Source: Bacillota bacterium
Lineage (GTDB): Bacteria > Bacillota > UBA4882 > UBA8346
Assembly (NCBI GenBank): GCA_023429995.1
Contig: JAEZCE010000088.1
Span: forward strand, 1 to 56,075
DNA length: 56,075 nucleotides
Reading direction: 5' to 3'
Part shown: positions 33,411-41,836 of the stretch, piece after piece
Layout of the letters: the number at the start of each line of letters is the position of its first letter
Position numbering within the stretch: the stretch's first letter is position 1
The notes under the pieces: model-generated
Told to the model about the DNA's origin: nothing
Database searches by the model: none
What the model saw: only the letters and a program-made list of their open reading frames with translations
Program-made: the position numbers and the translations under genes

Positions 33411-35723
33411 ATGCGGAAATCGAATTTATGGATATTCATGCTAATTTTGTTGCTGATTCAGATAATTCCTATATCAGGATTGCAAGCAGCTTCCGGTTAT
33501 AATTATGTCGATGCTTTTGCCAAGTCAATCCTTTTTTATGAAGCAAGCTGGTGCGGAGCTGATGCGGGTAATAACCGTTTGGCTTGGCGCGGTCCCTGTC
33601 ATGTTTCCGACGGAAGCGATGTTGGCTTAGACCTTAGCGGCGGGTTTCATGATGCCGGCGATCATGTGAAATTCGGTTTGCCTCAGGCCTATGCCGCCTC
33701 CACTTTAGGCTGGGCCTATTATGAGTTTAAAGATACTTTTGCGGCATATGGGCAAGACGGTTACATGCTCAATATTTTAAAACATTTTACGGACTATTTT
33801 TTAAAGTGTTTCCCGAACAAGACCACTTTTTATTATCAATGCGGCAATGGCGCCAGTGATCATACTTACTGGGGTCCGCCGGAATTGCAAACTACATCCC
33901 GGCCAACCGAATATGTAGCGAATTCAAGTACCCCGGCTTCCGATGTTTGTGGTAATACGGCAGCTGCTTTAGCATTGATGTATATCAATTATCAAGATCA
34001 GGACCTGACTTATGCCAATCGCTGTCTAACCGCGGCGAAAGACCTGTATACTTTGGGCAAAACGACTCACAAAACCAGTGGCAGTTTGAGCCTAAGCGGG
34101 GGTTTTTACACTTCATCTTCGGATCTTGATGATTTATGCTGGGGAGCCATTTGGCTATATCTGGCCACCAATGATTCCAGTTATATGACGGATGTCGGTT
34201 CCTATATGGTTGAAAAAGGAATTGACGGCAATAGTACTTATGCCAATCACTGGACTCATTGTTGGGATGATGTTTTCGGCGGGGTTTTTATTAAATTGGC
34301 TCAATTGACCCATGATTCCAAATATGTTGTCATTGCTGATGAAAACTTAAGCTGGTGGATGACGCAGGTTCCCCAAACTACGGCCGGCGAAAAATACATC
34401 AATTCCTGGGGGGCGCTCCGGTACACCGCGGCTGAGTGTATGATGGCGCTGGTATATTATAAAACCACCGGAAAAGCGGATTATTTAAACTTTGCCAAGC
34501 AGCAGTTGGATTATATGTTAGGCACCAACCCCCGCAACAGTTCTTATGTGGTGGGATTCGGCAATAATTATCCGAAATTCCCGCACCACCGGGCTGCGAG
34601 CGGCCGGATGGAAGCGGCCCCGGCTTATGAAACCAAGAAGGATCCTGAAAAGCATTTGCTTTACGGCGCCCTGGTGGGAGGGCCCGATATGTCGGATAAT
34701 TATACGGATGATGTCGATCAGTATGTCTTTACCGAAGTAGCGATTGATTATAATGCCGGTTTCGTCGGGGCGATGGCCGGGATGTGCAAATACTTCGGAG
34801 CCGGCCAGATCCCGGAACCTACCCCCGGAATCGAATCATCCCAAACCGAGTATTACGTCAAAGGAGCGGTAATCGAAGAAGACACTCAGCATATAACCAT
34901 TGATGCGATGATCTATTGCGACCCGTTATTGCCGCCGCATTATGTAAAAGATCTGTCTTTTAGATACTTTGTTAACTTAAGTGAGTATTATGCCCACGGT
35001 ATGACTGTAAGTGACATTGGCCCCGCCATCAATTACGCCCAGGCTGGCGGTAGGTTATCAGCGTTGATTCCCTGGGATGAGGCAAACCATATTTATTATT
35101 TGGAAGGAAGTTGGCCCAATACGGAATCGCTTTATGGAAAAGTCGAGTTTCAATTTCGCCTGGCCAATTATAACTCCAATTATTGGGATGGCAGCAACGA
35201 TTTTTCCAGGACTGGCTTAACCAAAACACTTGCGGCAACGCAAAATATTCCAATTTATATAAATGGCGTGAAAGTATTTGGCACAGAACCATCATCAAGA
35301 ATTACACCTACACCTACATCAACTCCCACTGTAACGCCGACACCAACAGTTACGGCAACTCCGACTCCGGTTGTAACAGCTACACCTACGCCTACTCCTG
35401 GCATAAGCTGTTCGGTGACCTATGCAGTTAAGAATGATTGGAGTAGCGGAGCTACGGTAAATGTAACGATCAAGAATAACAGCGTGTCGGCGATTAACGG
35501 TTGGACATTAGCCTGGACATTTCCGGGCAACCAGGTGATCTCCAATCTCTGGGACGGTAGCTATACCCAGAGCGGGACCTCCGTATCGGTAACCAATCTT
35601 AAGTACAACAGCACTATCGTAGCAGGGGGGACGGCAAGTTTTGGGTTTAACTTAACTTATAGCGGCTCGAACACCAAACCGGCCAGTTTTACATTAAATG
35701 GCGTATCTTGCGCTGTTCAGTAA
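33411..35723 (+). CDS. GH9 cellulase: GH9-CBM3c-TP linker-CBM2
   Basis: This secreted 770-residue cellulase has a signal peptide ending near LQA-ASG (residue 26), GH9 with Asp81/Asp84 and Glu442 (FTEVAIDYNAGFVG), CBM3c (about 470-625), a Thr-Pro-rich linker (about 629-663, TPTPTSTPTVTPTPTVTATP) and CBM2 (about 667-770). It combines the Thr-Pro linker of the preceding gene with the CBM2 of the earlier genes, a clear module shuffle. A short insert (KTTHKTSGSLSLSGG) distinguishes its GH9 from the close paralogues. AAAGGAG precedes ATG 33411. Confidence 0.95.
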   Translation: MRKSNLWIFMLILLLIQIIPISGLQAASGYNYVDAFAKSILFYEASWCGADAGNNRLAWRGPCHVSDGSDVGLDLSGGFHDAGDHVKFGLPQAYAASTLGWAYYEFKDTFAAYGQDGYMLNILKHFTDYFLKCFPNKTTFYYQCGNGASDHTYWGPPELQTTSRPTEYVANSSTPASDVCGNTAAALALMYINYQDQDLTYANRCLTAAKDLYTLGKTTHKTSGSLSLSGGFYTSSSDLDDLCWGAIWLYLATNDSSYMTDVGSYMVEKGIDGNSTYANHWTHCWDDVFGGVFIKLAQLTHDSKYVVIADENLSWWMTQVPQTTAGEKYINSWGALRYTAAECMMALVYYKTTGKADYLNFAKQQLDYMLGTNPRNSSYVVGFGNNYPKFPHHRAASGRMEAAPAYETKKDPEKHLLYGALVGGPDMSDNYTDDVDQYVFTEVAIDYNAGFVGAMAGMCKYFGAGQIPEPTPGIESSQTEYYVKGAVIEEDTQHITIDAMIYCDPLLPPHYVKDLSFRYFVNLSEYYAHGMTVSDIGPAINYAQAGGRLSALIPWDEANHIYYLEGSWPNTESLYGKVEFQFRLANYNSNYWDGSNDFSRTGLTKTLAATQNIPIYINGVKVFGTEPSSRITPTPTSTPTVTPTPTVTATPTPVVTATPTPTPGISCSVTYAVKNDWSSGATVNVTIKNNSVSAINGWTLAWTFPGNQVISNLWDGSYTQSGTSVSVTNLKYNSTIVAGGTASFGFNLTYSGSNTKPASFTLNGVSCAVQ

Positions 35724-35843
35724 CAGACGCCTCGGATTGGGTGCTTCAAAAAAGGCAAAATGGGAGCTAGCGATTATTTTAAAATCTTGATGCAAAATGA
35801 GTGAATTGATAGTATGATTGAATATAGCAGGTTGATTGGAGCC

Positions 35844-35873
35844 ATCAGGCAAGTGCGGTGTTACTTGCCTGAT
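35844..35873 (+). terminator. Hairpin at the end of the cellulase genes
   Basis: ATCAGGCAAGT (35844-35854) pairs perfectly with ACTTGCCTGAT (35863-35873) around 8 bases, followed by the weak T-rich stretch TCACTTTCACTC. It probably ends the cellulase transcript. Confidence 0.65.
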
Positions 35874-35941
35874 TCACTTTCACTCAAATCCGGCTTAACG
35901 TCTACAACGAAATCGTCTTAAGATTTGGAGAAGGTGTGAAC

Positions 35942-37180
35942 ATGAAATTCAAGTCGCTGATTTTGGTAATGATCTTGATGGCGCTTCTTTTATCCCATTT
36001 CGTCAATGCTGCAAACCAGCCGGTGAGTGTTGACCCTTACATCCTTTTCGATGGACCCCAACTGGATGTTGTGAAGTCGGCTATCCAAGGAGAGAGGGTC
36101 AGTCCCTGGAGCGAGGGTATGAAAAAATTGACCAAAGATGCCGACAAGTTGCTCATCCAGTCACCCTTTACCGTTACGGAGAAAAAAGTTCTGCCTCCAA
36201 GCGGTGATTTACATGATTATTTCAGTTTAGCCACTTATTATTGGCCGGACCCCCAAAAACCGGGGGGCTTGCCCTATCGAAACCAAGACGGCTTGGTCAA
36301 TCCGGAACGGGAAAACAGTGATCACTATGACAGTACCCGATTATCCCGGATGGTCAGTGCGGTAGATACTTTAGCCCTTGTTTACCGTTTAACCGGCAAA
36401 GAGGTTTACGCAGCTAAAGCAGTTGAGTTCCTAAAAGTATGGTTTATCAATCCGGATACTTGCATGAATCCCAATTTAAATTTTGGGCAAGGAGTACCCG
36501 GAAGAGCGAACGGGCGGAGCAGCGGCATTATTGATACGTCCATCCTGATTCGGGTTGTGGATGCCGCTAAAATGCTGGAAAGTTCCATTTCTTTTCCATC
36601 GAAGGATCAAATTCTATTGCAAGATTGGTTCCGGCTTTATTTGAATTGGTTGTTAAATAGTAAATTAGGACGACAGGAAGCTGCTGCTTCGAATAATCAT
36701 GGAGTTTGGTATGATGCCCAGACTGCCGCTTTCGCTCTTTATACGGACCAACCGGAATTGGCTGCTCGAATTGTCGAATCGGCAAAGGCTCAGCGAATTC
36801 GGAGCCAAATCGAACCTGATGGCGCAATGCCAAAAGAACAGTCCCGTACTCGATCCATGCATTATAGTATCTATAATCTACAAGCCTTTATTACTCTCGC
36901 CCGGATTGGCGATAAAGTCGGCGTTAATCTATGGGATTACCAAAGCCCGGACGGCCGGGGGATTCAAAAAGCCATCGATTATTTAATTCCATTTTTATTA
37001 CAGGAAAAGGCTTGGCATTTTCAAACCATCATTTCAGAAAATCAGCGGGGATTTGCCCGTTATCTATATTTGGCGGATCTGCATTACCAAACTGGTAAAT
37101 ATCATGAAGCCGAAAAATTTGTACTGGATAAAAATCGATCTATCAAAGATATCGTCGGAACCGGGATGATATTCTTTTAA
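35942..37180 (+). CDS. Secreted alginate-lyase-fold polysaccharide lyase
   Basis: This 412-residue protein has a signal peptide (cleavage near NA-AN, residue 22) and an alpha/alpha-barrel domain of the alginate lyase (PL5-like) family. Visible family marks are YFSLATYYWPDP, NNHGVWYDAQ with the likely catalytic His, and IEPDGAMPKEQSRTRSMHY. It should cleave a uronic-acid polysaccharide; the true substrate cannot be read from sequence, and members of this fold in soil bacteria need not act on alginate. ATG 35942 follows GGAGAAGG (35927-35934). It carries no binding module and stands apart behind a terminator, so it is not clearly co-expressed with the cellulases. Confidence 0.85.
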   Translation: MKFKSLILVMILMALLLSHFVNAANQPVSVDPYILFDGPQLDVVKSAIQGERVSPWSEGMKKLTKDADKLLIQSPFTVTEKKVLPPSGDLHDYFSLATYYWPDPQKPGGLPYRNQDGLVNPERENSDHYDSTRLSRMVSAVDTLALVYRLTGKEVYAAKAVEFLKVWFINPDTCMNPNLNFGQGVPGRANGRSSGIIDTSILIRVVDAAKMLESSISFPSKDQILLQDWFRLYLNWLLNSKLGRQEAAASNNHGVWYDAQTAAFALYTDQPELAARIVESAKAQRIRSQIEPDGAMPKEQSRTRSMHYSIYNLQAFITLARIGDKVGVNLWDYQSPDGRGIQKAIDYLIPFLLQEKAWHFQTIISENQRGFARYLYLADLHYQTGKYHEAEKFVLDKNRSIKDIVGTGMIFF

Positions 37181-37219
37181 AACCCCAGGTAAACGTCAGT
37201 AAATTTTATAGAATTTTAG

Positions 37220-37248
37220 TTGACAACCAAGATTGACTCTGTTAAACT
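37220..37248 (+). promoter_or_regulatory. Promoter of the pyr operon
   Basis: A perfect -35 box TTGACA (37220-37225), a 17-base spacer and TAAACT (37243-37248) form a housekeeping-type promoter. Transcription would start near 37255, just before the PyrR-binding loop. Confidence 0.75.
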
Positions 37249-37274
37249 TATACTAATAAAAATCCTTTAATACT

Positions 37275-37347
37275 AGTCCTGCGAGGCTGGGAAGGTTTAT
37301 TGACTTGATTTTTACCTTCTTATGCCCTCAGGGTATAAGAAGTTTTT
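37275..37347 (+). promoter_or_regulatory. PyrR attenuator 1 (binding loop plus terminator) before pyrR
   Basis: The PyrR-binding element at 37275-37295 shows AGTCC, GAGGCT and GGAAGG at consensus spacing. An intrinsic terminator follows: CTTCTTATGCCC (37316-37327) with GGGTATAAGAAG (37331-37342), then TTTTTATTTT. When UMP-bound PyrR holds the loop, the terminator forms and the operon is shut off. This is the classic Bacillus mechanism. Confidence 0.93.
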
Positions 37348-37366
37348 ATTTTGGGGAGGAATTGTA

Positions 37367-37918
37367 ATGCCTGAGATTAAAGCCCAGGTGATGGATGAAG
37401 AAAATATTCGCCGCTCCCTTTATCGACTTTCCCATGAAATTACCGAACATAACAAAGGGACTTCCGATTTAGTACTGGTGGGAATTCGTTCCCGGGGAGT
37501 CCCTCTCGCCAACCGACTCGCTGATTTCATCAAGCAGGCCGAGGGAATCTCGGTTCCAGTCGGAATTTTAGATATTACATTTTACCGGGATGATTTATCG
37601 CTGATTGCGTCGCAACCGGTAATTCACCGGACGGAAATGCCGGTGAATATTTCAAATAAAAAAATCATTCTCATTGATGATGTGCTGTTCACAGGGAGGA
37701 CCGTAAGAGCAGCGTTGGACGCCTTGATGGACTTGGGGCGACCAGCCTGTATTCAACTGGCCGTCCTCATTGATCGTGGCCATCGTGAATTGCCGATAAG
37801 AGCTGATTTCGTCGGCAAGAATGTTCCAACAGCCAAACGTGAAGGTGTTCAGGTAAAGCTGTTAGAGACCGACGGTGAAGATCGAGTCGTTATTATCGAA
37901 AATGAACCCCCAAAGTAG
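37367..37918 (+). CDS. pyrR: PyrR, pyrimidine operon regulator and uracil phosphoribosyltransferase
   Basis: This RNA-binding attenuation protein senses UMP/UTP and also has weak uracil phosphoribosyltransferase activity. The 183 residues show the PRPP-binding motif IILIDDVLFTGRTVRAALDA, plus GIRSRGVPLANRLA and YRDDLS typical of PyrR. The frame is open from 37322, but GGGGAGGA (37353-37360) directly before ATG 37367 sets the start, after the terminator. It is the first gene of the operon it controls, and a second PyrR target lies just after it. Confidence 0.95.
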   Translation: MPEIKAQVMDEENIRRSLYRLSHEITEHNKGTSDLVLVGIRSRGVPLANRLADFIKQAEGISVPVGILDITFYRDDLSLIASQPVIHRTEMPVNISNKKIILIDDVLFTGRTVRAALDALMDLGRPACIQLAVLIDRGHRELPIRADFVGKNVPTAKREGVQVKLLETDGEDRVVIIENEPPK

Positions 37919-37932
37919 TCCCTTTAAGACTT

Positions 37933-38001
37933 GTCCCGTGAGACAAGGAAGGGAGGAACGGGTAAAGTATTTTATCCTCCCTGGACGGGAGGTTTTTTTT
38001 T
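37933..38001 (+). promoter_or_regulatory. PyrR attenuator 2 between pyrR and pyrP
   Basis: A second PyrR-type loop (GTCCCGTGAGAC at 37933-37944, GGAAGG at 37947-37952) precedes the terminator CCTCCC (37976-37981), loop TGGAC, GGGAGG (37987-37992) and nine Ts. The GGGAGG at 37951-37956 can pair with the CCTCCC arm as an antiterminator. The binding loop differs from site 1 at a few variable positions only. Confidence 0.9.
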
Positions 38002-38107
38002 GGGGAGTTTGGCGCTATGGATTATTAGGTTGCGAGCAGGCCTTGTTTTGTACAAGCTTCGATTGTAAGCAACTTGATATAGAATAAATTATCAAAATGG
38101 AGGAACG

Positions 38108-39412
38108 ATGATGCTAGAAAAGAAAGTGGATGTGAACGAACGGTTGCCTTTGTTACAGAGTATCCCATTAAGTCTTCAACATTTATTTGCAATGTTTGGA
38201 GCTACGGTATTGGTTCCCTATTTGGTAGGTTTGGACACCTCGGTAACTTTATTTACAAGCGGTGTTGGGACTTTACTTTATATTTTGATTACCAAAGGAA
38301 AGATTCCGGCGTATCTGGGATCTTCTTTCGCCTTTATAGCCGCCATGACGGCGATTATTGGTTCTGTAGCGGGGCAGCCCGGTGATCCATCCAAGATAGC
38401 ATTGGCCATGGGTGGCTGCGCCATAGTCGGCATTATCTATATTATAGTGGCTATCGCCATCGCAATCTTCGGAATCAACTGGATTAATTACCTTTTGCCG
38501 CCGGTAGTCATAGGATCAGTGGTCATTGTAATCGGTTTGGGACTCGCTGGTGCGGCCGTGAACATGGCGATGGGTAATATTTGGCTGGCGCTGGCAGCCC
38601 TGGCAATTGCGATTTTTGCGGCTGCATTTTTTAAAGGCTTTTTAGGAGTTATTCCGGTTTTAATCGGGATTATCGGAGGCTATTTAGTGGCTCTGTTTAC
38701 CGGAAATGTTCACTTTAATACAGTGATGACAGCTAAGTATTTTGCAGTACCCGGATTTATCTTCCCCAAGTTTAGCTGGGCGGCAATTATTGCAATCGCA
38801 CCGATTGCCCTGGTCGTTATTACGGAACATATTGGCCATTTGATTGTGACCAATAACATCATTGGCCGGGATTTTATGAAAGACCCCGGTTTGCACCGCT
38901 CCCTGACCGGAGATGGAGTCGCCACTGCCTTGGCCGGATTCCTTGGCGGGCCTCCGAATACCACTTATGGCGAGAATATTGGGGTGATGGCTATCACCAG
39001 AGTGTTCAGCGTTTGGGTCATCGGAGGGGCTGCGGTCATTGCGATTATACTTTCATTTATCCCGAAAATCGGGGCCTTTATTCAGACGATTCCTGTACCG
39101 GTTATGGGCGGCATCTGCATTTTACTATTCGGCATCATTGCCTCCCAGGGTATCCGGATGCTGGTCGAAGCGGGTATCGACTTTTCTCAAAAACGCAATT
39201 TGATTATTGCCTCGGTCATTTTAGTTATCGGAATTGGTGGCGCTAAAATTGATATCGCCGGGATTGAATTCTCGGGGATGCCCCTGGCGACTTATATAGG
39301 AATTATTTTGAATATAGTGATTCCTCGTTCCAAGGATTTAGAAAAGGTCGATGATAATCAAACCACTCAAAAACAAGTGGCATCCGGGGTGACTGGAGAG
39401 TCCGGTAAATAA
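38108..39412 (+). CDS. pyrP: Uracil permease
   Basis: This uracil:proton symporter of the nucleobase-cation symporter-2 family is an integral membrane protein of 434 residues with about 12-14 hydrophobic helices. The family signs are SLQHLFAMFGATVLVPYLVG at the N-terminus, ALVVITEHIGHL with the substrate-contacting Glu, and GFLGGPPNTTYGENIG. GGAGG precedes the ATG pair at 38108/38111; either may be used. It sits second in the operon, between attenuator 2 and pyrB, as in Bacillus subtilis. Confidence 0.95.
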   Translation: MMLEKKVDVNERLPLLQSIPLSLQHLFAMFGATVLVPYLVGLDTSVTLFTSGVGTLLYILITKGKIPAYLGSSFAFIAAMTAIIGSVAGQPGDPSKIALAMGGCAIVGIIYIIVAIAIAIFGINWINYLLPPVVIGSVVIVIGLGLAGAAVNMAMGNIWLALAALAIAIFAAAFFKGFLGVIPVLIGIIGGYLVALFTGNVHFNTVMTAKYFAVPGFIFPKFSWAAIIAIAPIALVVITEHIGHLIVTNNIIGRDFMKDPGLHRSLTGDGVATALAGFLGGPPNTTYGENIGVMAITRVFSVWVIGGAAVIAIILSFIPKIGAFIQTIPVPVMGGICILLFGIIASQGIRMLVEAGIDFSQKRNLIIASVILVIGIGGAKIDIAGIEFSGMPLATYIGIILNIVIPRSKDLEKVDDNQTTQKQVASGVTGESGK

Positions 39413-39466
39413 ATTGGCAACAAAGATTAAACTGCGCATGAGGCGCTGATAAACGGAGCGATAAGT

Positions 39467-40408
39467 ATGATTCAATTACCAAAAGATTTGTTGGGCCTGC
39501 GGGAACTTTCGGCGGAACAAATTCGCTATATATTAGAGACGGCTGCGGTTTGCAAAGATATTTTCAGCCGTGATATTAAGAAAGTTCCGACGCTGCGGGG
39601 TAAAACTGTTGTGACCCTTTTCTTTGAACCCAGTACCCGGACCCGTACTTCATTTGAAATCGCCGCCAAATGGATGAGTGCTGATGCGGTCAATCTGACA
39701 GTGGCTTCCAGCAGTGTCGCCAAGGGAGAAAGTTTTGTCGATACAGCACGGACCTTGGAAGCCATGGGTGTTGATGTGGTGATTATCCGGCACTCATTGG
39801 CCGGAACCCCGCGGTTACTTGCGGATTCCGTTGGCGCTCATGTAATTAATGCTGGGGACGGTGCTCATGAGCACCCGACCCAGGCTTTGCTGGATTTATT
39901 CACAATTCAGCAGAAAAAAGGCAAGATAGACGGTTTAAAAGTGACTATTGTGGGTGATATCATGCATAGCCGGGTTGCCAAATCCAATATCTATGCCCTT
40001 GCGAAGTTGGGTGCCGAGGTTACTGTAGTTGGCCCACCAACATTGCTTCCGAAAGGTTTACCGGAAATGGGAGTCAAGATTGGAACCAACTTAGATAAGG
40101 CCCTGGCTGATGCGGATGTCGTCAATATATTGCGGATTCAGTTGGAACGCCAGACTAAGGCCTATTTTCCAACCTTAAAAGAGTATTCGAAGCTTTTCGG
40201 CGTGAATGGTATCCGTTTGGAAAGGGCTAAACCGGACTTGCTGGTGATGCACCCCGGCCCGGCCAATCTTGGAGTTGAAATCAGCGAAGAAGTGTCAGTT
40301 CATAGTCAATCGGCCATTACGGAACAAGTTACCAATGGAGTGGCTGTCCGGATGGCGCTTTTATACCTATTAACCGGAGGGGGAAGCAAAGATGCGGCAT
40401 TGCATTAA
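39467..40408 (+). CDS. pyrB: Aspartate carbamoyltransferase catalytic subunit
   Basis: The enzyme transfers the carbamoyl group to aspartate, the committed step of pyrimidine synthesis. The 313 residues contain the carbamoyl phosphate site EPSTRTRTSFEIA, SSSVAKGES, and GDGAHEHPTQALLD, with MHPGPANLGVEI near the end. There is no pyrI regulatory chain, so it is the unregulated trimer type. It overlaps pyrC by 17 bases. Confidence 0.96.
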   Translation: MIQLPKDLLGLRELSAEQIRYILETAAVCKDIFSRDIKKVPTLRGKTVVTLFFEPSTRTRTSFEIAAKWMSADAVNLTVASSSVAKGESFVDTARTLEAMGVDVVIIRHSLAGTPRLLADSVGAHVINAGDGAHEHPTQALLDLFTIQQKKGKIDGLKVTIVGDIMHSRVAKSNIYALAKLGAEVTVVGPPTLLPKGLPEMGVKIGTNLDKALADADVVNILRIQLERQTKAYFPTLKEYSKLFGVNGIRLERAKPDLLVMHPGPANLGVEISEEVSVHSQSAITEQVTNGVAVRMALLYLLTGGGSKDAALH

Positions 40409-41678
40409 GGGAGGCCAGATCATCGATCCGGCCGGTGGGTATATTGGAATCGGTGATATTTTAATCGACTCCGGCAAGATCGTTAAGGTGGATAAGGAGT
40501 TAGCTCCCGGTGGCGCCGAAATCACGGATGCCAGAGGAAAGATTGTTATTCCAGGTCTCATCGATCTTCATTCCCATTTGCGTGAACCGGGCCGGGAAGA
40601 TGAAGAAACGATTGAGAGTGGTACCAAGGCTGCCTTGAAAGGCGGTTTCACTGCGATTGCCTGTATGGCAAATACCAACCCGGTTGCCGATAACCCGGTA
40701 GTTATTGAATATGTTAAACACCAGGCAAAGGAAAAAGGTTATGTAAAAGTATACCCAGTGGGAGCCGTTACGAAAGGGCTTTTGGGAGAAGAACTGGCTG
40801 AAATGGGTGAAATGGCTGCAGTTGGAGCGGTTGCTTATTCAGATGACGGCAAGACCATAACCAATGCCGCAGTATTGCGTACAGCCTGTGAATACTCAAC
40901 CTTATTTAATTTACCGATCTTGCTTCACGAGGAAGAACCCAAATTGGCTGGAGCGGGAGTAATGCATGAAGGATATTGGTCGACGATATTAGGACTTCCG
41001 GGAATACCTTCATTGGCGGAAGATGTGATGACAGCCCGCGATTTGTTGATTGCTGAATTTACCAAGGCTAAAGTTCATTTTTGTCATGTAAGTACTGAAA
41101 AAAGTGTTGAATTAATCCGCCAGGCGAAACAGCGGGGGGTAAAGGTTACTGCCGAAGCTACTCCCCATCATTTTACCCTGACCGATGAAGCGATTCAAGG
41201 CTATGATCCGGTGTATCGGGTGAGTCCTCCATTACGTTCCGCGGAGGATGTCGAGGCTGTGAAAGAAGGCTTGAAAGACGGGACTATCGATGCGATAGCT
41301 ACTGATCACGCGCCCCATACCTTGGAGGAAAAACACCGGGAGTTTTCACTGGCGCCTACCGGAATGATTGGGTTTGAAACTGCTTTGGCGCTTGCTTGGA
41401 CCCAATTGGTAGAAACCGGATGGCTCACTCCGGAACAGCTGGTAATCAAGATGTCTGTGAATCCGGCGCAGATTATCAACCGCCCCGGCGGCAATCTAAA
41501 AGTTGGCGAACCGGCTGATGTGGTATTGTTTGATCCAAAGCCGACTTGGGTTCCGGAAAAGTCTCAAATTGTCTCTCATTCAAAAAATTCCCCCTTTATT
41601 GGCCGTTCTCTTAAAGGAAAAGTGGAAGCGGTTTGGGTCGACGGGAATTTGAAGTATTGTAAGGAAAAGTTCATATGA
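40392..41678 (+). CDS. pyrC: Dihydroorotase, class I
   Basis: This zinc enzyme closes carbamoyl aspartate into dihydroorotate. The 428 residues have the metal site DLHSHLREPG, the substrate region MANTNPV, CHVSTEKS, TPHHFTLTD and the catalytic Asp in IATDHAPHT. The ATG at 40392 lies inside the end of pyrB behind GGAGGGGG, indicating tight translational coupling. The C-terminal beta-sandwich (NLKVGEPADVVLFDP) is intact. The last codons overlap the ArgR-like palindrome described next. Confidence 0.96.
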   Translation: MRHCIKGGQIIDPAGGYIGIGDILIDSGKIVKVDKELAPGGAEITDARGKIVIPGLIDLHSHLREPGREDEETIESGTKAALKGGFTAIACMANTNPVADNPVVIEYVKHQAKEKGYVKVYPVGAVTKGLLGEELAEMGEMAAVGAVAYSDDGKTITNAAVLRTACEYSTLFNLPILLHEEEPKLAGAGVMHEGYWSTILGLPGIPSLAEDVMTARDLLIAEFTKAKVHFCHVSTEKSVELIRQAKQRGVKVTAEATPHHFTLTDEAIQGYDPVYRVSPPLRSAEDVEAVKEGLKDGTIDAIATDHAPHTLEEKHREFSLAPTGMIGFETALALAWTQLVETGWLTPEQLVIKMSVNPAQIINRPGGNLKVGEPADVVLFDPKPTWVPEKSQIVSHSKNSPFIGRSLKGKVEAVWVDGNLKYCKEKFI

Positions 41679-41714
41679 ATAAATATTTATTCAGATGTAT
41701 ATTTATGATATAAT
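41674..41714 (+). promoter_or_regulatory. Internal promoter before carA with ArgR-box-like sites
   Basis: TGATATAAT (41706-41714) is a perfect extended -10 element, with a weak TTTATT at the -35 position (41686-41691). TATGAATAAATATTTATT (41674-41691) fits the enterobacterial ARG box TNTGAATWWWWATTCANW at 17 of 18 positions by eye. A poorer copy (13 of 18) overlaps the -10 at 41694-41711. GAATAAATATTTATTC (41677-41692) is itself a perfect 16-base palindrome. Inference: arginine-responsive control of carAB inside the pyr operon. Confidence 0.45.
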
Positions 41715-41783
41715 GTGCAATAGAAGTTATAGATTATTCAGTTACTGAGCTAAGTGGCCAAGTTCCAAGTGAAACCAATAGCC

Positions 41784-41804
41784 ATAACGAATAACGAATA
41801 ACGA
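41784..41804. repeat. Three tandem copies of ATAACGA before carA
   Basis: ATAACGA occurs three times head to tail (41784, 41791, 41798) in the untranslated leader between the candidate promoter and carA. The role is unknown; it may be a slippage-prone tract that sets leader length. Confidence 0.8.
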
Positions 41805-41836
41805 GGAACTAATCACAAGTTAAGCGTGAGGTAAAA

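Noticed and set aside
18931..35723. Cellulosome components (dockerin, cohesin, anchoring modules)
   Set aside because: All C-termini are CBM2, CBM3 or catalytic domain ends; no duplicated calcium-binding dockerin motif and no scaffoldin-like gene is present.
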